NCBI GenBank assembly: GCA_035707105.1
Contig: DASSUI010000021.1
Location: 1-64,000, forward strand
Source: JACDAN01 sp035707105
GTDB lineage: Bacteria; Actinomycetota; Thermoleophilia; Gaiellales; Gaiellaceae
Length of the DNA stretch: 64,000 nucleotides
Reading direction: 5' to 3'
Shown: piece by piece, positions 59,627 to 64,000 of the stretch
Numbering within the stretch: position 1 is the stretch's first letter
Layout of the letters: each line of letters opens with the position of its first letter
Translations under genes and position numbers: made by a program
Notes under the pieces: model-generated
What the model was told of the DNA's origin: nothing
The model's database searches: none
The model's input: the letters and a program-made list of their open reading frames with translations, nothing else

Positions 59627-61348
59627 GTGCGAAGAGCAATCATCGTCGCGGTCGCTGCGATGACGGCGCTGACCGTCGCCGCGCTCGCGGCTGCGAGGCC
59701 CGCCGGACCTCGGGCGGCGACGTACGTTGTCGTCTACGAGACCGGGGTCTCGAAGGCGTCTGCTCGAGCGGCGATCCGCGCGGCCGACGGCACGGTCGTC
59801 CGCGAGAACGCGAAGGTCGGAGTAGCGACGGTCGTCACCAAGAACCCGTCCTTCCTGCTGGAGGTCTCGAGCGACGCGGCCATCCTAGGTGCGACGAGGA
59901 ACCGCCCTGTCGGCCGGATCGCCCCGCGTGTGGAGCCGAAGATCGACGCCGCACAGGAGCGGCAGCTGCGGAAGGCGCTGCGAGGCGTACGCACCATGCG
60001 TGGACTCAAGCTCGCGGGGTCCCACCGAGACGCCGAGCCGCTGGCCGGTCTGCAGTGGGACATGCAGATGATGCACGCGACGCCCACCGGCTCGTACCAG
60101 GTGGAGCGGGGCGACCAGAAGGTGCTGGTCGGCATCCTCGACACGGGCGTCGACGGCACGCACCCCGACATCGCCCCGAACTTCTCGAATGCGCTCAGCA
60201 GGAACTTCACGACCGACGTACCACTCGTGGACGGCCCCTGCGCCAACGAGCCCGACGGATCGTGCTCCGACCCGGCGAACGTCGACGAGAACTCGCACGG
60301 CACGCACGTCGCGAGCACGATTGCCTCGCCGATCAACGGGCTGGGGATGGCCGGCGTCGCGCCCCAGGTGACGATCGTGAACATCCGAGCCGGTCAAGAC
60401 TCGGGCTACTTCTTCCTGCAGCCGTCGGTGGACGCCCTGACGTACGCGGGCGACATCGGAGTGGACGTCGCGAACATGAGCTACTTCATCGACCCCTGGT
60501 GGATGAACTGCGCGGCCAACCCGGCCGACTCGCCGACTCAGCAGCTCGAACAGCGGACGATCATCGCGGCCACGCAGCGCGCGCTCGACTACGCGCACGC
60601 TCACGGCGTCACGCTGATCGCGGCCGAAGGGAACGAACACACCGACCTCGGAAAGCCCACCACGGACGTGCTCAGCCCGGACTTCCCGCCGGGTACTGCG
60701 TACACCCGCAACGTCGACAACAGCTGCCTCGTCCTCCCCACCGAGGGGAACAACGTGATGAGCGTGAGCTCGGTGGGTCCGTCCAAGCGCAAGGCCGACT
60801 ACTCGAACTACGGCCTCGAGCAGACGACGGTTGCAGCCCCGGGCGGCTTCTTCCGCGACGATCCCCTCTGGAAGGCATCGGATCCGCCGGCGGTCCGGAA
60901 CCTCGCCGGGATTCCGAACCAGATCCTCGCGGCCTTCCCGAAGAACGTCGCCGAGGCCCGAGGCGTCCTCAACCCGGATGGCACGCCGAAAACCCCGTCC
61001 GTCGTTCGCGACTGCCGCGGCTCGACGTGCGCGTACTACCAGTGGATCCAGGGCACGTCGATGGCGTCACCGCACGCCGTCGGCGTCGCTTCGCTGATCG
61101 TCTCCAAGTACGGCGACAAGCGCGGCGGCGGAATCACGATGGATCCGCACGCGGTGCAGGAGATCCTCCAGGACACGGCTACGGACACGCCCTGCCCGGA
61201 TCCCCCGCTCCACAGCTACGCAGACAAGCTGCGGCCGGCGAGCTTCAACGCCCTCTGTGAGGGCACATCGGAGTTCAACGGCTTCTACGGCCACGGAATC
61301 GTCGACGCCCTCGCGGCCGTGGCGACTCCACGCGGCCAGGGCAAGTAG
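59627..61348 (+). CDS. Secreted S8 family serine protease (subtilase)
   Basis: A 573-aa exported protease. The signal peptide covers about residues 1-27 (IIVAVAAMTALTVAALAAA). An inhibitor-I9-like propeptide follows (ATYVVVYETGVSKASARAAI). The catalytic triad is Asp in VGILDTGVDGTHPD (about 173), His in ENSHGTHVAS (about 225) and Ser in GTSMASPHAVGVAS (about 477). GVTLIAAEGNE supplies the oxyanion-hole Asn. GTG at 59627 is preferred over ATG at 59609 because it lies 5 bases after AAAGGAGG. It is divergent from the two M36 proteases and ends in a strong terminator. Confidence 0.94.
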   Translation: MRRAIIVAVAAMTALTVAALAAARPAGPRAATYVVVYETGVSKASARAAIRAADGTVVRENAKVGVATVVTKNPSFLLEVSSDAAILGATRNRPVGRIAPRVEPKIDAAQERQLRKALRGVRTMRGLKLAGSHRDAEPLAGLQWDMQMMHATPTGSYQVERGDQKVLVGILDTGVDGTHPDIAPNFSNALSRNFTTDVPLVDGPCANEPDGSCSDPANVDENSHGTHVASTIASPINGLGMAGVAPQVTIVNIRAGQDSGYFFLQPSVDALTYAGDIGVDVANMSYFIDPWWMNCAANPADSPTQQLEQRTIIAATQRALDYAHAHGVTLIAAEGNEHTDLGKPTTDVLSPDFPPGTAYTRNVDNSCLVLPTEGNNVMSVSSVGPSKRKADYSNYGLEQTTVAAPGGFFRDDPLWKASDPPAVRNLAGIPNQILAAFPKNVAEARGVLNPDGTPKTPSVVRDCRGSTCAYYQWIQGTSMASPHAVGVASLIVSKYGDKRGGGITMDPHAVQEILQDTATDTPCPDPPLHSYADKLRPASFNALCEGTSEFNGFYGHGIVDALAAVATPRGQGK

Positions 61349-61371
61349 GAAGCAGCGCATCGCGAATCACC

Positions 61372-61399
61372 GCGGAGGGGGCCCGACGGCCCCCTCCGC
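61372..61399. terminator. Bidirectional terminator between subtilase and TetR genes
   Basis: GCGGAGGGGGCC-CGAC-GGCCCCCTCCGC is a perfect 12-bp stem with a 4-base loop. It lies between the convergent stops at 61348 and 61403 and can act on both strands. There is no long T-run. Confidence 0.75.
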
Positions 61400-61402
61400 A
61401 CG

Positions 61403-61984
61403 TCAGCGTTGGACGGGGGTCGAGTACCCGCGGATCCCGTCGACGAGGATCGCGTAGAAGCGGTCGGCAAGCTCGTCCGTGTCGGCGCCCTCCGGGAGCC
61501 AGGTGTAGGCCCAGTTGGCCGCCGATAGGACGAGCAGCGTGGCCGCCTGGTCGTCGACGTCGGTCCGCAGCTCCCCGAGCTCGCGCCCTTCCCGGAAGAG
61601 CGCGCGGAACCGCTCCTCGTACCGGCGGCGCTCTGCGAGGAACTCGGCCGCCCGATCGCCCTCGAGGTAGCGCCACTCCCGGATGAAGACCGTGGCCACG
61701 TCGAGCTGCTCCGCGACGACGCGCAGGTGCGCCTGCAGCGCGAGCCTGATCCGCTGGGTCGCCGGCAGGTCGTCGGGGATCGCGTCGAGCGCCGCGTGGA
61801 ATGCGCGGGCGCCCTCGCTCATCGCCTCGTAGAGGAGGTCCTGCTTCGACTCGATGTGCGCGTAGAGCGAGCCCTTCTGGACGCCGAGGGCCTTCGCGAG
61901 GTCGCCGATCGAGGTGCCGTGGTAGCCTCGCTCGGCGAAGAGCCGCGCTGCGAGGCGCGTGAGCTCCGTCTTCCGGGTAGCCAC
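61403..61984 (-). CDS. TetR family transcriptional regulator (probable paa repressor)
   Basis: A 193-aa regulator. The helix-turn-helix is TSIGDLAKALGVQKGSLYAH (about residues 25-44), preceded by AARLFAERGYHG. The C-terminal ligand domain is of the TetR_C type common in acyl-CoA-responsive regulators. Start GTG at 61984. It is divergent from paaA across an 81-base gap with a palindromic operator, so it most likely represses paaABCD and is released by phenylacetyl-CoA, as known for PaaR-type proteins. Ligand identity is inferred. Confidence 0.88.
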   Translation of the reverse strand: MATRKTELTRLAARLFAERGYHGTSIGDLAKALGVQKGSLYAHIESKQDLLYEAMSEGARAFHAALDAIPDDLPATQRIRLALQAHLRVVAEQLDVATVFIREWRYLEGDRAAEFLAERRRYEERFRALFREGRELGELRTDVDDQAATLLVLSAANWAYTWLPEGADTDELADRFYAILVDGIRGYSTPVQR

Positions 61985-62041
61985 GCTACGCGTCCTAGAG
62001 TGATTCTTCTCGGTGGATCCCGGCCATACTGTGGATACGCT

Positions 62042-62051
62042 AACGATCGTT
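62042..62051 (+). promoter_or_regulatory. Palindromic operator between TetR gene and paaA
   Basis: AACGATCGTT is a perfect 10-bp palindrome, inside the imperfect CTAACGATCGTTCGG, 15 bases before the paaA start and next to its GGAAGGAA ribosome-binding site. Such AACG-NN-CGTT sites are common TetR-family operators. A CATACT at 62025-62030 may be the paaA -10 box. Confidence 0.6.
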
Positions 62052-62065
62052 CGGAAGGAACACGA

Positions 62066-62959
62066 ATGACCGACCAGGAGTTTCTCGAGTACGTCCAGTC
62101 CGGCGGCCAGGTCGAGACCGACGACCCTATGCCCGACGACTACCGGGCCAAGCTGATCAAGTTCATCGAGATGCACGGCAACTCCGAGCTCATGGGCGTG
62201 CTGCCCGAGCGGGAGTGGATCCTCCGCGCGCCCACGCTTCAGCGCAAGCTGGCCCTCACCGCGAAGGTCCAGGACGAGGTCGGCCATGCGCAGCTGATCT
62301 ACCGCGTCGTCGAGGACCTCGGCAAGCCGCGGGAGCAGTGCCTCGCCGACCTGATCTCCGGCAAGTCGAAGTTCCACAACGTCTTCCACTACCCGACGAG
62401 GACGTGGGGCGACGTCGGCGTGATCGCGTGGCTCGTCGACGCGGCCGCGATCATCAGCCAGAAGGCGCTCCTCAAGTGCTCGTACGCACCGTACGCGCGG
62501 ATCATGAAGAAGATCTGCTGGGAGGAGTCGTTCCACATCCTCCACGGCCGCGACGTGATCCTCACGATGATGAACGGCACCGACGAGCAGCGCGAGCTCG
62601 TCCAGGAGGCGCTGAACCGTTGGTGGGGCCCGCTGATGCAGTTCCACGGGAACCCGATCCCGAAGGACGAGGATCCGATGTACCTCTGGCGGATCAAGAG
62701 CCAGGGCAACGAGGAGGCGCGCCAGCAGTTCCTCGACGGCTACGTCCCGCAGATCTGGGAGCTCGGGCTCAGCGTTCCCGACCCGAAGCTGCGGAAGCGC
62801 GACGACGGCGTCTGGGAGTTCACCGAGCCCGACTGGGACGAGCTCAAGCACGTGGTCACCGGACACGGCCCGATGACGCAGGAGCGGCTGGGGCTGCGTG
62901 AGGCCACCCGGGCCGAGACCGAGTGGGTCCGGCGCACCGTCCTCGCCGAAGCGGCGTGA
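62066..62959 (+). CDS. paaA: 1,2-phenylacetyl-CoA epoxidase, catalytic subunit PaaA
   Basis: Diiron oxygenase subunit that epoxidises the ring of phenylacetyl-CoA. In the 297-aa protein diiron-ligand helices are seen in AKVQDEVGHAQLIYR and CWEESFHILHGRD (two E-x-x-H pairs). MGVLPEREWILRAP and YPTRTWGDVGVIAWLVD are further PaaA blocks. The ATG at 62066 follows GGAAGGAA. The stop overlaps the paaB start by 4 bp. Slightly shorter than E. coli PaaA but complete. Confidence 0.95.
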   Translation: MTDQEFLEYVQSGGQVETDDPMPDDYRAKLIKFIEMHGNSELMGVLPEREWILRAPTLQRKLALTAKVQDEVGHAQLIYRVVEDLGKPREQCLADLISGKSKFHNVFHYPTRTWGDVGVIAWLVDAAAIISQKALLKCSYAPYARIMKKICWEESFHILHGRDVILTMMNGTDEQRELVQEALNRWWGPLMQFHGNPIPKDEDPMYLWRIKSQGNEEARQQFLDGYVPQIWELGLSVPDPKLRKRDDGVWEFTEPDWDELKHVVTGHGPMTQERLGLREATRAETEWVRRTVLAEAA

Positions 62960-63249
62960 CCGCCGTCTGGGAAGTGTTCCGCCAGGAGCGGAAGGGGCAG
63001 GCGTTCCAGCACGCCGGCTCGATCGTCGCGCCCGACGAGCACTTCGCCGAAGCGTACGCCCGCGAGCAGTACGGCCGGCGCGGGGAGTCCGTCGCGCTCT
63101 GGGTCGTCCCGCGCGACTCGGTGCTCCACGTCGAGGAGTTCGTCGACGAGCTGCAGCGCAACTACCACCGCGTCGACGGCTACCCGCTGAAGGAGAAGCT
63201 GGCGAGAGCCCGAGAGCGAGCAGGGACGCATGCAAGACAGGCCGACTAG
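62956..63249 (+). CDS. paaB: 1,2-phenylacetyl-CoA epoxidase, subunit PaaB
   Basis: A 97-aa small structural subunit of the PaaABC(D)E epoxidase; it bridges PaaA-PaaC modules. WEVFRQERKGQAFQHAGSIV and APDEHFAEAYAREQYGRRGE are diagnostic. Start is GTG at 62956, overlapping paaA. Normal length for the family. It is separated from paaC by a 99-base gap that contains a hairpin, unlike the other junctions of this operon. Confidence 0.94.
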   Translation: MTAVWEVFRQERKGQAFQHAGSIVAPDEHFAEAYAREQYGRRGESVALWVVPRDSVLHVEEFVDELQRNYHRVDGYPLKEKLARARERAGTHARQAD

Positions 63250-63272
63250 GTCGACTGCGATCCGCCGGCGGA

Positions 63273-63289
63273 GCCGGGCTCTGCCCGGC
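63273..63289 (+). promoter_or_regulatory. GC-rich hairpin in the paaB-paaC gap
   Basis: GCCGGGC-TCT-GCCCGGC is a perfect 7-bp stem with a 3-base loop, the only structured element in the 99-base gap between paaB and paaC. With no T-run it may tune paaC expression or protect the paaAB message rather than terminate. A similar hairpin occurs at 2056-2070. Confidence 0.5.
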
Positions 63290-63348
63290 GGGAGCCGAGG
63301 ATCGGCCCTCTCGCCGTCGACGCGAAGAAGGGGGCTCACGGGGGAAAC

Positions 63349-63945
63349 ATGGTTTTCCCCGTGCTCAGGCGCGTGAGCGAGCGGGCACGGCTGCTCCTGC
63401 CGATCGCTGACGACGAGCTCGTCCTCGGCTGGCGCAACTCGGAGTGGACAGGCATCGCCCCGTTCCTCGAGGAGGACGTGGCGTTCTCGTCCATCGCGCA
63501 GAACGAAATCGGTCATGCGCGCGCGCTGTACGAGCTCGTCGCCGACGAGCTCGAGACGACGGCCGACGAGCTCGCGTTCGACCGCCCGCCCGAGGAGTAC
63601 CGGTGCTCCCGCCTCGTCGTGCTCCGGCTCGTTCCCGACTGGGCGCGCACGATCGCCCGTCACGTGCTCTACGAGGAAGCGGACACTCGGCGGCTCGAAG
63701 GGCTCAAGGAGTCCGCGGACGAGGCGGTCGCGGGCCTGGCCGCGAAGATCGACCGCGAGGAGGCGTACCACCGTATGCACGCCCAGATGTGGGCCGACCG
63801 ATTGAAGGACGAGCCGCGGTTCGTCCAGGCGCTCGACGAGCTGCGCCCGTTCCTCGAGGAGCGCGGCGAGCCCGGACCCGAGTTCGCAGAGCTGTGGGAG
63901 GAGATGACCGAGGTGCGGCGCTCGGTCGTCGGTGCGACATGGTGA
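63349..63945 (+). CDS. paaC: 1,2-phenylacetyl-CoA epoxidase, subunit PaaC (short form)
   Basis: Structural partner of PaaA with a non-catalytic ferritin-like fold. The 198-aa protein starts normally (LLPIADDELVLGWRNSEWTG, FLEEDVAFSSIAQNEIGHAR) and ends normally (WEEMTEVRRSVVGATW). It is about 50 residues shorter than E. coli PaaC. The missing part lies before the C-terminus, where the usual region with a GxHTEHLGPML-like segment is absent. The frame stays open upstream to the paaB stop but has no start codon there. GTGA overlap with paaD. Confidence 0.88.
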   Translation: MVFPVLRRVSERARLLLPIADDELVLGWRNSEWTGIAPFLEEDVAFSSIAQNEIGHARALYELVADELETTADELAFDRPPEEYRCSRLVVLRLVPDWARTIARHVLYEEADTRRLEGLKESADEAVAGLAAKIDREEAYHRMHAQMWADRLKDEPRFVQALDELRPFLEERGEPGPEFAELWEEMTEVRRSVVGATW

Positions 63946-64000
63946 CCGAGCAGCAGGTCTGGGACGCGCTGGCGGAGATCCCCGACCCCGAGATCCCGGT
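63942..64000 (+). CDS. paaD: Phenylacetyl-CoA epoxidase accessory protein PaaD, 5' part only
   Basis: Only the first 19 codons plus part of the next are in the window. VTEQQVWDALAEIPDPEIPV is the typical N-terminus of PaaD, a MIP18/DUF59 protein thought to help insert iron-sulfur clusters into the PaaE reductase. Start GTG at 63942 overlaps the paaC stop (an ATG one codon earlier is possible). paaE is expected beyond the window edge. Confidence 0.85.
   Translation, partial: MTEQQVWDALAEIPDPEIP

Overview
The window is very GC-rich, densely packed DNA from one bacterial chromosome. GTG starts and 4-bp GTGA/ATGA start-stop overlaps are common, and no intergenic stretch exceeds 300 bases. Four features together suggest a deep-branching actinobacterium, most likely a Thermoleophilia/Gaiellales-type lineage and possibly an uncultured one: futalosine-route menaquinone genes, a three-part menaquinol:cytochrome c reductase, actinobacterial cyclase-ATPase-TPR regulators, and a phenylacetyl-CoA epoxidase operon. 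This placement is inferred from gene content and base composition, not from a marker gene. I see no rRNA, tRNA, CRISPR array, transposase, phage gene or origin.

Layout. 0-6.7 kb: surface polysaccharide genes (asparagine synthase, DUF354, CapD-type dehydratase, DegT aminotransferase, DedA). 6.9-11.2 kb: a secreted phosphodiester glycosidase and a divergent three-gene ABC-2 exporter. 11.2-30.9 kb: one unbroken minus-strand array of 19 genes holding heme synthesis (hemB, hemL), a cytochrome bc-type complex (qcrA, qcrB, qcrC) and most of the menaquinone pathway (mqnE, mqnA, mqnC, ubiX/ubiD-type decarboxylase pair, polyprenyl synthase, menG). Two large nucleotide-cyclase-like ATPases sit in the middle of it, with a VOC protein, a prenyl-synthase-like small protein and a terminal Rieske oxygenase. 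31.1-38.9 kb: a degenerate M23 protein, a YmdB-type phosphoesterase, two polytopic GT87-like membrane proteins, GtrA, acylphosphatase, pcm and a phosphodiesterase. 39-47.1 kb: a CHRD protein, a 2-oxoacid dehydrogenase operon (E1-alpha, E1-beta, four extra genes, E2) and a PadR/tandem-hydrolase pair. 47.1-52.2 kb: a MoxR/DUF58/DUF4129 module and a lipid kinase. 52.2-61.4 kb: a secreted protease island with two paralogous M36 fungalysin-type proteases and an S8 subtilase. 61.4-64 kb: a TetR regulator and a divergent paaABCD operon that runs off the end.

How the genes work together. The 11-31 kb block would build, load and use the electron-transfer chain: heme for the cytochromes, menaquinone as carrier, and the reductase that oxidises it. 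The tight overlaps suggest co-transcription and translational coupling. mqnB, mqnD and the prenyltransferase mqnP are not in the window.

Most unusual points. (1) Four genes (qcrA, the YmdB-like gene, one GT87 gene, a membrane gene next to DUF58) have conserved or well-formed N-termini that begin upstream of any ATG/GTG/TTG. Their best starts are CTG, ATA, CTG and ATT, three of them behind good Shine-Dalgarno sequences. (2) A related hairpin recurs at three gene 3' ends. (3) The respiratory supercluster contains unexplained passengers. (4) The two M36 genes share duplicated promoters and leaders. All functions are read from motifs and context; no database search was possible.
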